Of a stretch of 64,000 nt of DNA, positions 33,588 to 41,642 are shown one piece after another (position 1 is the stretch's first letter; every line of letters begins with the position of its first letter). The stretch comes from Burkholderia sp. Ax-1719 (lineage in GTDB: Bacteria; Pseudomonadota; Gammaproteobacteria; Burkholderiales; Burkholderiaceae). Position numbers and translations under genes: made by a program. The stretch is taken from NCBI RefSeq assembly GCF_011753055.1, contig NZ_VWWJ01000008.1, forward strand, positions 124,001 to 188,000, written 5' to 3'. The notes beneath the pieces were generated by a model, which worked only from the letters and a program-made list of their open reading frames with translations, was not told the origin of the DNA and did not search any database.

Positions 33588-34403
33588 ATGAGTTATCTGC
33601 AGGAAACGAGCCGCAGCGCGGTCACCGTGCCCAAGCTCCAGACCATGCGCGACGCCGGCGAAAAGATCGCCATGCTCACGTGCTACGACGCCAGCTTCTC
33701 CGCGCTGTGCGACCGCGCGGGCGTCGATACCGTGCTGATCGGCGATTCGCTCGGCAATGTGCTCCAGGGCCACACCACCACGCTGCCCGTCACGCTGGAC
33801 GACATCGCCTATCACACGGCGTCGGTGGCGCGCGCGCAGCCGAAGGCGCTGATCATCGCCGATCTGCCGTTCGGCACCTTCGGCACGCCGGAAGAAGCCT
33901 TCGCCAGCTCGGTGAAGCTGATGCGCGCGGGCGCGCAGATGGTCAAGATCGAGGGCGGCGAATGGCTCGCGCCCACGGTAAAGATGCTGGTCGAGCGCGC
34001 GGTGCCGGTGTGCGCGCATATCGGCCTCACGCCGCAGTCGGTGCACGCGTTCGGCGGCTTCAAGGTGCAGGGCAAGACCGATGCAGGCGCGGCCCAGCTG
34101 GTGCGCGACGCGCTCGCCCTTGAAGCAGCGGGCGCGCAGCTGGTGGTGATCGAGGCGGTGCCCTCGGCGCTCGGCGCGGAAGTCACGAAGCAGCTGCGCA
34201 TTCCGACCATCGGCATTGGCGCGGGTGTGGACTGCTCGGGCCAGGTGCTCGTGCTGCACGACATGCTGGGCATTTTCCCCGGCAAGCGTCCGCGCTTCGT
34301 GAAGGACTTCATGGAAGGCCAGCCGAACATCGAATCGGCCGTGCGCGCCTATGTGAAGGCAGTGAAGGAAGGCACGTTCCCGGGACCCGAGCACGGCTTC
34401 TGA
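33588..34403 (+). CDS. panB: 3-methyl-2-oxobutanoate hydroxymethyltransferase
   Basis: PanB makes ketopantoate from alpha-ketoisovalerate with methylene-tetrahydrofolate, the first step to pantothenate and CoA. The 271-residue protein has MLTCYDASFSAL, VLIGDSLGNVLQGH (metal site), IADLPFGTFG, HIGLTPQSVHAFGGFKVQG, and GIGAGVDCSGQVLV. It uses a folate cofactor, consistent with folK upstream. Ends at a strong terminator shared with the convergent pabB fusion. Confidence 0.97.
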   Translation: MSYLQETSRSAVTVPKLQTMRDAGEKIAMLTCYDASFSALCDRAGVDTVLIGDSLGNVLQGHTTTLPVTLDDIAYHTASVARAQPKALIIADLPFGTFGTPEEAFASSVKLMRAGAQMVKIEGGEWLAPTVKMLVERAVPVCAHIGLTPQSVHAFGGFKVQGKTDAGAAQLVRDALALEAAGAQLVVIEAVPSALGAEVTKQLRIPTIGIGAGVDCSGQVLVLHDMLGIFPGKRPRFVKDFMEGQPNIESAVRAYVKAVKEGTFPGPEHGF

Positions 34404-34424
34404 AGCCGTTTTTCGTGCCGATGT

Positions 34425-34462
34425 AAAAAAAGCGCGTGACCGTTATGGCACGCGCTTTTTTT
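34425..34462. terminator. Bidirectional terminator between panB and the pabB fusion
   Basis: A perfect 14-bp stem (seven A then GCGCGTG, with its complement) and a 10-base loop give a T run of seven on either strand, between convergent genes. Confidence 0.88.
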
Positions 34463-34489
34463 GTTTGGGGCTGTGCGGTTGCGCAGCTT

Positions 34490-36379
34490 TTACATCAGCT
34501 TCGCGGGCACTGCGCCGCGCAGGGCGTTGGTGAGCAGGAGCGCTTCGGCTTCCAGCACGTCGCCGCGTGTGAGCACGCGTTCCTGCGCGCCGAACGCTTC
34601 ATCGTCGAGCAGCACGCCGCGCATCACGCCCGGCAGCACGCCCGAGGCCAGCGGCGGCGTCCACCACTGACCGCCGAGTTTCACGAAGACGTTCGAGCGC
34701 CCGCCTTCGGTCAGCTCGCCGCGTTCGTTGAAGAACAGCATGTCAAAGGCGCCGTGTGCTTCCGCCTCGCGCCATGCGCGGTCGAATTCGGCGCGGCGCG
34801 TGGATTTGCGCAGCAGCAGCGCATCGGCGGCGGCGACCGGCGCGAAGCCGTGGTCCGGCGCGAACATCACGCCCACGGTGTCGTGCGCGAGCGGCGCGAG
34901 CGGCGCGGACGTCAGCGTGAATTCGCCGCTTTTCGCCAGCGCAACGCGCACGCGATGCGGCGCGTCGCTCGCGACATCGCCGGGCCATTCAGCGCAAGCC
35001 TGCGCGAGACGCGTACGCAAGGCCTCGACATCACACGGAAAGCCGAACCACGCGGCGCTCGATGCGAGCCGCACCAGATGACGTTCGAGGTGACGCACGC
35101 CCTGTGCGCGCGTCGCGTACATCGTCTCGAACAGTTCGATGCCGGGATCGGCCCCGGTCAGGAAACGGGCTTTCAAACGCATCTCCTCGTATTCGTCGGC
35201 GGCCACGCTGTCGAGCACGATGCCCGCGCCCACGCCCATTTCGCCGCGTCGCATTCCGCCCATGGCCGCTTCCAGCGTCAACGTGCGAATCACCACCGAC
35301 AGACAAAAATCGCCGCAAGCCTCGCCATCGCGCGCCGCGTCGAGCCAGCCGATCGTGCCCGTGTACAGCCCGCGCGGGCCGTGCTCCAGCGCGTCGATCA
35401 GTTCCATCGTGCGATGCTTGGGCGCGCCCGTGATCGAGCCGCACGGAAACAGCGCGCGCATCGCATCGGCGAAGGTGGTGCCTTCGCGCAACTTCGCTTC
35501 GACCGTCGAGGTCATCTGCCACACCGACGCATACGGTTCGACGCTGAATAGCGCCGGCACGCGCACCGTGCCCGTCTGCGCCACGCGCGAAATATCGTTG
35601 CGCAGCAGATCGACAATCATCACGTTTTCGGCGCGATTCTTGGGATCGTTGCCAAGGAACTGCGCGGCGGCGGCGTCCTCGGCCGGATCGGCCCAACGCG
35701 CCGCGGTGCCCTTCATCGGTTTCGCGCGCAAGGTGTCGCCGTGTTTCTCGACGAACAGCTCCGGCGAGCACGACAGCACCCAGCGGTCGCCCGGCAGCGC
35801 GATCAGCGCGCCGTAGCGCACGCGCTGACGCTCGCGCAAGCGCCGATACAGCGCCAGCGGCGACCCAAACGCCTCGAAACCGAGCCGATAGGTGTAGTTG
35901 ACCTGATACGTATCGCCGATGCGCAGCGCGTCCTGCACCGCGCCGATATCGCGCTCGAAACGCTCGCGGTCGACACCCATCGTGACGCCCGCGATGCCTG
36001 CGGAATGGGGCGCTTCTTCGTCCGACGTGCAGCCCTCGCGCGCGGCGAGCCAGGCATCGGTTTCATCGCGCGAAAGCGTCTCGCAGCGCTCGAACAAGAA
36101 AAAACGCAGCGCGGCGTGGCCGTGCTGCGTTTCATGAATGGGGGCAGTCTGCTTGCCGAGCACGAGCGCGCGCCCGAAGTCGTAATCGCCGAGCACGAGG
36201 CTGTGCAGCCCCGCTTGCTGCGCGGCGCGCACCTGCTCGCAAATCGTGTCGAGATCGGCTGGGCGCTCGCACGCGAGTTCGCGCACGAAGCCCGTATAGA
36301 GACGGCTCGAACGGCGCTGCGCCGTCGAGTCGCCATCGTCGAGCAGCGCGAACACCGCGCCGCCTGGAGTAACTGCCAT
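34490..36379 (-). CDS. pabB: Fused aminodeoxychorismate synthase component I and aminodeoxychorismate lyase
   Basis: The 629-residue protein joins PabB (N-terminal ~390 residues) to PabC (C-terminal ~240). PabB features are WVLSCSPELFVEK, AKPMKGTAARW, ENVMIVDLLRNDISRV and the FPCGSITGAPKHRTMELI chorismate-binding signature. The PabC part has IELFETMYA, a likely PLP lysine in LLRKSTRRAEFD, and ELTEGGRSNVFV. It converts chorismate and ammonia to aminodeoxychorismate and then to p-aminobenzoate for folate. The glutamine amidotransferase PabA is not in the window. ATG 36379 is chosen (AGGTAG upstream); 36421 is an alternative. It lies 66 bases after dnaJ on the same strand. Confidence 0.92.
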   Translation of the reverse strand: MAVTPGGAVFALLDDGDSTAQRRSSRLYTGFVRELACERPADLDTICEQVRAAQQAGLHSLVLGDYDFGRALVLGKQTAPIHETQHGHAALRFFLFERCETLSRDETDAWLAAREGCTSDEEAPHSAGIAGVTMGVDRERFERDIGAVQDALRIGDTYQVNYTYRLGFEAFGSPLALYRRLRERQRVRYGALIALPGDRWVLSCSPELFVEKHGDTLRAKPMKGTAARWADPAEDAAAAQFLGNDPKNRAENVMIVDLLRNDISRVAQTGTVRVPALFSVEPYASVWQMTSTVEAKLREGTTFADAMRALFPCGSITGAPKHRTMELIDALEHGPRGLYTGTIGWLDAARDGEACGDFCLSVVIRTLTLEAAMGGMRRGEMGVGAGIVLDSVAADEYEEMRLKARFLTGADPGIELFETMYATRAQGVRHLERHLVRLASSAAWFGFPCDVEALRTRLAQACAEWPGDVASDAPHRVRVALAKSGEFTLTSAPLAPLAHDTVGVMFAPDHGFAPVAAADALLLRKSTRRAEFDRAWREAEAHGAFDMLFFNERGELTEGGRSNVFVKLGGQWWTPPLASGVLPGVMRGVLLDDEAFGAQERVLTRGDVLEAEALLLTNALRGAVPAKLM

Positions 36380-36445
36380 TGTGTGACTACCTGCCTGACT
36401 GGTCCGGAACGCGCTGGTCATCCAGCGCGCCCCAGGAACCGCGCA

Positions 36446-37579
36446 TCAATCGAAGAAGCTCTTCACGCGGTCGAACCAGCTCTTGCTTTGCGGGCTATGA
36501 CGCGAACCGCCTTCCACGAGCGACTTCTCGAACTGCTGGAGCAGTTCGCGCTGATGGTCGGTGAGCTTGACCGGCGTTTCCACCTGCACATGCACGTAGA
36601 GATCGCCCGCGATGCTCGAACGCAGACCCTTGATGCCCTTGCCGCGCAGACGGAACGTCTTGCCCGACTGGGTGCCTTCGGGCACCGGGAAGGTCGCGCG
36701 ACCCGCCAGCGTGGGCACTTCGATCTCGCCGCCGAGCGCCGCCGTGGAGAACGGGATCGGCATCTGGCAATGCAGATCGTCGCCGTCGCGCTCGAACACG
36801 CCGTGCTGCTTGATGTGGATTTCGACGTACAGATCGCCCGACGGACCGCCGTTGATGCCCGGCTCGCCGTTGCCGGCCGAGCGGATGCGCATGCCGTCGT
36901 CGATACCCGCCGGAATCTTCACTTCCAGCGTCTTGGTTTCCTTCACCTTGCCCGCGCCGTGGCAGGACGTGCAGGGTTCAGGGATGTACGACCCGGTGCC
37001 GTGGCACTTCGGGCACGTCTGCTGGATGCTGAAAAAGCCCTGCGACATGCGCACCGAACCCGAACCGTGGCAGGTCGGGCAGCTTTCCGGCTTGGTGCCG
37101 GGCTTCGCGCCCGAACCGTGACAGACTTCGCAGCTGCTCCAGCCCGGCACGCGGATCTGCGTTTCGTAGCCGTGCGCGGCCTGTTCCAGCGTGATTTCCA
37201 TGCTGTAGCGCAGATCTGCGCCGCGATACACCTGCGGGCCGCTGCGCTGGCCGCCGCGGCCGCCTGCCGCCTGGCCAAAGATATCGCCGAAGATGTCGCC
37301 GAAGGCGTCCGCGAAACCGCCGAAGCCCTGCGCGCCCGCGCCGCCCATGTTGGGATCGACGCCCGCATGGCCGTACTGGTCGTATGCCGCGCGCTTTTGC
37401 GAGTCCGACAGCATTTCATAGGCCTCTTTGACCTCCTTGAAATGCTCTTCCGCATCCTTGTTGTCCGGATTGCGGTCGGGGTGGTACTTCATCGCCAGCT
37501 TGCGATACGCCTTCTTGATTTCGTCGTCGCTCGCGTTCTTCGCGACGCCCAGAACCTCGTAGTAATCCCGTTTCGCCAT
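36446..37579 (-). CDS. dnaJ: Chaperone DnaJ
   Basis: DnaJ delivers substrates to DnaK and stimulates its ATPase. The 377-residue protein has the complete type I plan: J domain with the HPD motif (KYHPDRNPDN), a Gly/Phe-rich linker (about 76-135), four CxxCxGxG zinc repeats (CEVCHGSG, CPTCHGSG, CPKCHGTG, CTSCHGAG) and a C-terminal substrate domain. It follows dnaK after a 287-base gap that holds several hairpins. Confidence 0.98.
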   Translation of the reverse strand: MAKRDYYEVLGVAKNASDDEIKKAYRKLAMKYHPDRNPDNKDAEEHFKEVKEAYEMLSDSQKRAAYDQYGHAGVDPNMGGAGAQGFGGFADAFGDIFGDIFGQAAGGRGGQRSGPQVYRGADLRYSMEITLEQAAHGYETQIRVPGWSSCEVCHGSGAKPGTKPESCPTCHGSGSVRMSQGFFSIQQTCPKCHGTGSYIPEPCTSCHGAGKVKETKTLEVKIPAGIDDGMRIRSAGNGEPGINGGPSGDLYVEIHIKQHGVFERDGDDLHCQMPIPFSTAALGGEIEVPTLAGRATFPVPEGTQSGKTFRLRGKGIKGLRSSIAGDLYVHVQVETPVKLTDHQRELLQQFEKSLVEGGSRHSPQSKSWFDRVKSFFD

Positions 37580-37739
37580 ATCGGTTCAACGCCGAAGCGC
37601 ACGCTGCGCGCACGCCGGCTCCTCTTGAATGCTGGATCTCGTGACCCGTTAGCCGTTCCTTTTGAACCCCGCGCACGCGATGTCGACGCGCTTGCGGCCC
37701 CTGAAAAAGAACGACCTCCATAAAACAAATGTGCCCGGA

Positions 37740-37792
37740 GGGCCGTGAAGGCCCGCCAGGCGCTGCAATGCAGAGCGCATCGTAACCGATGC
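37740..37792 (-). repeat. Three adjacent small hairpins in the dnaK-dnaJ gap
   Basis: Between dnaK and dnaJ there are GGGCC/GGCCC (37740-37754, 5-base loop), GCGCT/AGCGC (37760-37778) and GCATCG/CGATGC (37777-37792, 4-base loop). The last two overlap by two bases and may be alternatives. They could be RNA processing or partial termination signals that set the DnaK:DnaJ ratio. The rest of the 287-base gap (37580-37866) shows no gene. Confidence 0.45.
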
Positions 37793-37866
37793 GGCCGCTG
37801 CCGTCCCTACTGCTTCGGCCGCAACCATGGGGCCGTGACCGAAGCGGGTGGACACTGTCAGGACAC

Positions 37867-39825
37867 TTAGTCCTTCTTGACTTCCTTGAACTCGGCGTCG
37901 ACGACGTCGTCGGCGTGGTTCTGCGCGCCTTGCTCGGCACCGGCTGCACCTGCACCCGCCGCACCCGCTGCACCTGCCGCGCCAGCCTGCTGCGCCTGCA
38001 TGTCGGCGTACATCTTTTCGCCGAGCTTTTGCGATGCCGTCGAGAGCGCCTCGACCTTCGCTTCGATCGTCGCCTTGTCAGCCGACGCATCCTTCAGCGT
38101 GTCTTCGAGTTCCTTCAGCGCGGCTTCGATCTTGTCCTTTTCGGACGCGTCGATCTTGTCGCCGTACTCAGCCACGGCCTTCTTCGTGCTGTGCACCAGA
38201 GCGTCGCCCTGGTTGCGCGCGTCGGCCAGCTCACGCAGACGGTGATCTTCTTCCGCGTTCGCTTCGGCGTCCTTCACCATCTTTTCGATTTCGGCTTCGG
38301 ACAGACCCGAGTTCGCCTTGATCGTGATGCGGTTTTCCTTGCCGGTCGCCTTGTCCTTCGCGCCGACGTGCAGAATGCCGTTCGCGTCGATGTCGAAGCT
38401 CACTTCGATCTGCGGCACGCCGCGCGGTGCCGGCGGAATGCCTTCAAGGTTGAACTCGCCCAGCAGCTTGTTGCCGGCTGCCATTTCGCGCTCGCCCTGG
38501 AACACCTTGATCGTCACGGCCGACTGGCTGTCGTCAGCCGTCGAGTAGACCTGTGCGTGCTTGGTCGGGATCGTGGTGTTCTTGTTGATCATCTTCGTCA
38601 TCACGCCGCCGAGCGTCTCGATACCGAGCGAAAGCGGGGTCACGTCGAGGAGCAGCACGTCCTTGCGGTCGCCCGACAGAACCTGACCTTGAATCGCGGC
38701 GCCAACGGCCACGGCTTCGTCCGGGTTCACGTCACGGCGCGGATCCTTGCCGAAGAACTCCTTCACCTTTTCCTGCACCTTCGGCATACGCGTCTGGCCG
38801 CCGACGAGGATGACGTCGTCGATGTCGCCGACCTTCACGCCTGCGTCCTTGATCGCCACGCGGCACGGCTCGATGGTGCGCTCGATCAGGTCTTCGACCA
38901 GCGCTTCCAGCTTGGCGCGCGTGATCTTCAGGTTCAAGTGCTTCGGACCCGATGCGTCTGCCGTGATGTACGGCAGGTTGATTTCGGTCTGCTGGCCCGA
39001 CGACAGTTCGATCTTGGCCTTTTCAGCGGCTTCCTTCAGGCGTTGCAGCGCGAGCACGTCCTTCGAGAGGTCGACGCCCTGCTCTTTCTTGAATTCGCCG
39101 ATGATGTAATCGATGATGCGCTGGTCGAAGTCTTCGCCGCCGAGGAACGTGTCGCCGTTGGTCGAGAGCACTTCGAACTGCATTTCGCCGTCAACGTCTG
39201 CGATTTCGATGATCGAGATGTCGAACGTGCCGCCGCCCAGGTCGAACACGGCGATCTTGCGGTCGCCCTTTTCAGCCTTGTCCAGACCGAAAGCCAGTGC
39301 GGCTGCGGTCGGTTCGTTGATAATGCGCTTGACTTCCAGACCGGCGATGCGGCCTGCGTCCTTGGTGGCTTGACGCTGGCTGTCGTTGAAGTACGCGGGA
39401 ACCGTGATCACTGCTTCCGTGACCGGCTCGCCGAGGTAGTCTTCAGCGGTCTTCTTCATCTTGCGCAGCACTTCTGCCGAAACCTGCGACGGTGCGAGGT
39501 TCTGGCCGTGCGCGGCAACCCATGCGTCGCCGTTGTCGTGCTTGACGATCTGGTAAGGCATCAGGTTGATGTCCTTCTGCACTTCCTTTTCGTCGAAGCG
39601 GCGGCCGATCAGGCGCTTGACTGCGTACAGCGTGTTGCGCGGGTTCGTGACCGACTGACGCTTGGCCGGTGCGCCGACCAGCACTTCATTGTCGTCCATG
39701 TAGGCGATGATCGACGGCGTCGTGCGAGCGCCTTCCGAGTTCTCGATCACCTTGACCTGATTGCCTTCCATCAGCGCCACGCACGAGTTCGTGGTGCCGA
39801 GGTCGATACCGATGATTTTGCCCAT
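37867..39825 (-). CDS. dnaK: Molecular chaperone DnaK (Hsp70)
   Basis: The 652-residue ATP-dependent chaperone has GIDLGTTNSCVALMEG at the N-terminus, IINEPTAAALAFGLD, the AVFDLGGGTFDISI phosphate loop, ILVGGQTRMPKVQ, and the C-terminal DDVVDAEFKEVKKD tail that ends in the common acidic EEVD-like motif. An Ala/Gly-rich linker precedes the tail. The ATG at 39825 (MGKIIG) is preferred over one three codons upstream. It sits between grpE and dnaJ. Confidence 0.98.
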   Translation of the reverse strand: MGKIIGIDLGTTNSCVALMEGNQVKVIENSEGARTTPSIIAYMDDNEVLVGAPAKRQSVTNPRNTLYAVKRLIGRRFDEKEVQKDINLMPYQIVKHDNGDAWVAAHGQNLAPSQVSAEVLRKMKKTAEDYLGEPVTEAVITVPAYFNDSQRQATKDAGRIAGLEVKRIINEPTAAALAFGLDKAEKGDRKIAVFDLGGGTFDISIIEIADVDGEMQFEVLSTNGDTFLGGEDFDQRIIDYIIGEFKKEQGVDLSKDVLALQRLKEAAEKAKIELSSGQQTEINLPYITADASGPKHLNLKITRAKLEALVEDLIERTIEPCRVAIKDAGVKVGDIDDVILVGGQTRMPKVQEKVKEFFGKDPRRDVNPDEAVAVGAAIQGQVLSGDRKDVLLLDVTPLSLGIETLGGVMTKMINKNTTIPTKHAQVYSTADDSQSAVTIKVFQGEREMAAGNKLLGEFNLEGIPPAPRGVPQIEVSFDIDANGILHVGAKDKATGKENRITIKANSGLSEAEIEKMVKDAEANAEEDHRLRELADARNQGDALVHSTKKAVAEYGDKIDASEKDKIEAALKELEDTLKDASADKATIEAKVEALSTASQKLGEKMYADMQAQQAGAAGAAGAAGAGAAGAEQGAQNHADDVVDAEFKEVKKD

Positions 39826-39915
39826 TTTTCTCAATTCTCCAATTTGATCCGCTGTAGCGTCCGCCGCTCATCCAGTGGCTGGCTTGACGCCTCAATAAAT
39901 TCAGAACTGCTGCCC

Positions 39916-39943
39916 AAATAAGTGCCGAGACGGCGTTTTCAAG
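39916..39943 (-). promoter_or_regulatory. Possible sigma32 promoter of dnaK
   Basis: On the minus strand CTTGAA (39943-39938) matches the heat-shock -35, and 13 bases later CACTTATTT (39924-39916) loosely resembles the CCCCATNT -10. The -35 is good and the -10 only partial, so this is weaker than the grpE promoter. Confidence 0.35.
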
Positions 39944-40114
39944 AGCTTCGGGCTATGCGTTCGTTAATTTTTTTCAATCGGCGGCGCATTTTCGCGATGT
40001 TCGGGGAAATGCGCCACCCTTCGCTTTCGAATGCCTTTCACGCACAGCGTAAAAGCCGTTGAAAGCGGTAATCGAGGCAACCGGCTACGGCAGTTATCGA
40101 CCGCCTGGTGCCGT

Positions 40115-40675
40115 TTATTTAGGCTGGGAAACCGTGACCAACGCCGGACGGAGCACGCGCTCGGCGATCACATAGCCCTTTTGCAGGACCGAAACAACGG
40201 TGTTGGCGTCCTGCTCGGACGGCACCATCGAGATAGCCTGATGGCGGTGCGGATCGAACTTCTCGCCAACCGGGTTGATCGCCACGACCTTGCCCTTCTC
40301 CAGCGCGCCGGAGAGCTGCTTGAGCGTGAGTTCGACGCCTTCGTTGACCTTGGCCAGGTCGTCCGAGCCGTGCGCGAGCGCGGCTTCGAGGCTGTCCACC
40401 ACCGGCAGCAGGTGCTCGGCGAAGCTTTCGATCGCAAACTTGTGGGCCTTGGTGACGTCTTCCTGCGCGCGGCGGCGGACGTTTTCCGTCTCGGCCTTGG
40501 CGCGGATGAACGCGTCCTGCAGCTCGGCGATCTTCGCCTGGGCTTCGGCCAGCGCGGCGTCCGCGCCTTCGGCTGCCGGTGCAACGCCTTCCTGCTGGGC
40601 GGCGGCAGCGGCTTGCGACGCCTCGTCCGCGGGCGTGGGGTTCTGGCTCGTCGGGTTCTCTTGCGTGTTTTCCAT
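40115..40675 (-). CDS. grpE: Nucleotide exchange factor GrpE
   Basis: GrpE releases ADP from DnaK and acts as a thermosensor. The 186-residue protein has an acidic/Ala-rich N-terminus, a long coiled-coil helix (about 50-100, AEAQAKIAELQDAFIRAKAETENVRRRA), and the conserved NPVGEKFDPHRHQAISMVPS in the beta domain. The ATG at 40675 (MENTQEN) fits the family start. It is first in the grpE-dnaK-dnaJ order and has a good sigma32 promoter upstream. Confidence 0.96.
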   Translation of the reverse strand: MENTQENPTSQNPTPADEASQAAAAAQQEGVAPAAEGADAALAEAQAKIAELQDAFIRAKAETENVRRRAQEDVTKAHKFAIESFAEHLLPVVDSLEAALAHGSDDLAKVNEGVELTLKQLSGALEKGKVVAINPVGEKFDPHRHQAISMVPSEQDANTVVSVLQKGYVIAERVLRPALVTVSQPK

Positions 40676-40785
40676 GTCGCTGAACGTCGTTGAATAGTAA
40701 AAAGGGAACGAAGCGCGGGCCATCTAGCCCCTCTGTCCGCAGCGCGTTGCGCCAGCGCGACAGATGCTTCGTACATTGCGACAGC

Positions 40786-40813
40786 ACATGGGTGCCGGAT
40801 CGCTTGTTTCAAG
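40786..40813 (-). promoter_or_regulatory. Sigma32 heat-shock promoter of grpE
   Basis: On the minus strand CTTGAAA (40813-40807) is followed by ACCCATGT (40793-40786), with 14 bases between CTTGAA and the -10. The heat-shock consensus is CTTGAA, 13-15 bases, CCCCATNT, so only one consensus base differs. It would give a leader of roughly 100 bases before the grpE ATG. Confidence 0.75.
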
Positions 40814-40896
40814 GGCTCCCGCGCGCTTTTTTAGACAAATTTCAAAGCGCCGAAACCGGCGGTTACAACCATTACTGCAGCGCGGAAAAAATCGAA

Positions 40897-40925
40897 TTGA
40901 GTGCGCCGCGCGGCTGACCTACACT
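40897..40925 (+). promoter_or_regulatory. Predicted sigma70 promoter for the small gene at 41048
   Basis: TTGAGT (40897-40902) and TACACT (40920-40925) are 17 bases apart, each matching the consensus hexamer at four positions. Transcription would give a leader of about 115 bases. Confidence 0.4.
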
Positions 40926-41047
40926 CAGGAACAGGTGCTGCTCACGGGGTGTTTACCCGGAGCTTTCAGCACCCCACCGAACCGGTCCGCACGCACCATA
41001 ACGGACCCCATGTCTGGCCGTTTTGCAGCGATCCCTTGGGGAGTACC

Positions 41048-41209
41048 GTGAAACTGACCTTTGCCATCTCGGTGGTCGCTCTGGTACTCATCGCCGGGAC
41101 CACCACCATCTGCATGTCGGGCGCCGTGAACGACAACACCACGGAATATGGGAGCGCGCACGCCACGATGGAAGCGCTCTTCAATCCTCACGCGAAAGTT
41201 TGTCGATAG
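41048..41209 (+). CDS. Small secreted or membrane peptide, unknown
   Basis: A GTG-started frame of 53 residues has a lysine at position 2 and a hydrophobic stretch (about 3-22, LTFAISVVALVLIAGTTTIC) followed by a polar tail (VNDNTTEYGSAHATM). It looks like a signal peptide or single membrane span. GGGGA lies 6 bases upstream. Its last 29 bases overlap the 3' end of hslR on the other strand. The family is not recognised. Confidence 0.45.
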   Translation: MKLTFAISVVALVLIAGTTTICMSGAVNDNTTEYGSAHATMEALFNPHAKVCR

Positions 41210-41588
41210 TGCGCCGGTCGCGTTTGGTCGGCCTGCCGTGCAACGCGGAGGCCGGCTCGCGAAACAGCTTGCGCCGCTCCTGCTCAGCCACGCGCGCCAC
41301 GCGGCTTTCCTCGGTTTCGGCATAAAGCTGCTGCGCGACGCTCGCCGGCCCGCGCACTTCGCAGATTCCCAGCACGTCCACTTCCCAACGCACGTGATCG
41401 ATCTCGATTTCAACTCGATCGCCCACGCGCACGTCCTTCGACGCCTTGACGGCCTCGCCGCTAATCCGCACATGGCCTTTGTTCACGGCATCCGTGGCCA
41501 GCGAACGCGTCTTGAAAAACCGCGCCGCCCAGAGCCATTTATCGATGCGCAGACGCGCGCCGGGTTCGGTGGAGATCTTGTAGTTCAT
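41181..41588 (-). CDS. hslR: S4-domain RNA-binding heat shock protein, HslR (Hsp15) family
   Basis: The 135-residue protein has an N-terminal S4 domain (LRIDKWLWAARFFKTRSLATDAVNKGHVRISG) and a basic C-terminal tail (GRPTKRDRRTIDKL). Hsp15 in E. coli binds stalled 50S subunits that carry nascent peptidyl-tRNA and helps recycle them under heat stress. Position beside hrcA and grpE-dnaK-dnaJ supports a heat-stress role. It follows hemH by 54 bases and is probably co-transcribed with it. Confidence 0.92.
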   Translation of the reverse strand: MNYKISTEPGARLRIDKWLWAARFFKTRSLATDAVNKGHVRISGEAVKASKDVRVGDRVEIEIDHVRWEVDVLGICEVRGPASVAQQLYAETEESRVARVAEQERRKLFREPASALHGRPTKRDRRTIDKLSRED

Positions 41589-41642
41589 CGATGACTTCCT
41601 GCTGACAATGCTGCAGCCGTGCTCAAACGCAATCAGGCGCTG

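Larger units (their letters stand above)
40676..41047. other. Intergenic region between grpE and a small plus-strand gene
   Basis: This 372-base region holds divergent signals: the sigma32 promoter of grpE on the minus strand and a sigma70-like promoter on the plus strand. Short complementary segments (GGTGCTG near 40932 and CAGCACC near 40969) could fold in the plus-strand leader. Otherwise I see nothing. Confidence 0.5.

Noticed and set aside
37789..39921. A 710-codon open frame antisense to dnaK
   Set aside because: dnaK on the other strand is certain; the mirror frame shows no recognisable domain.
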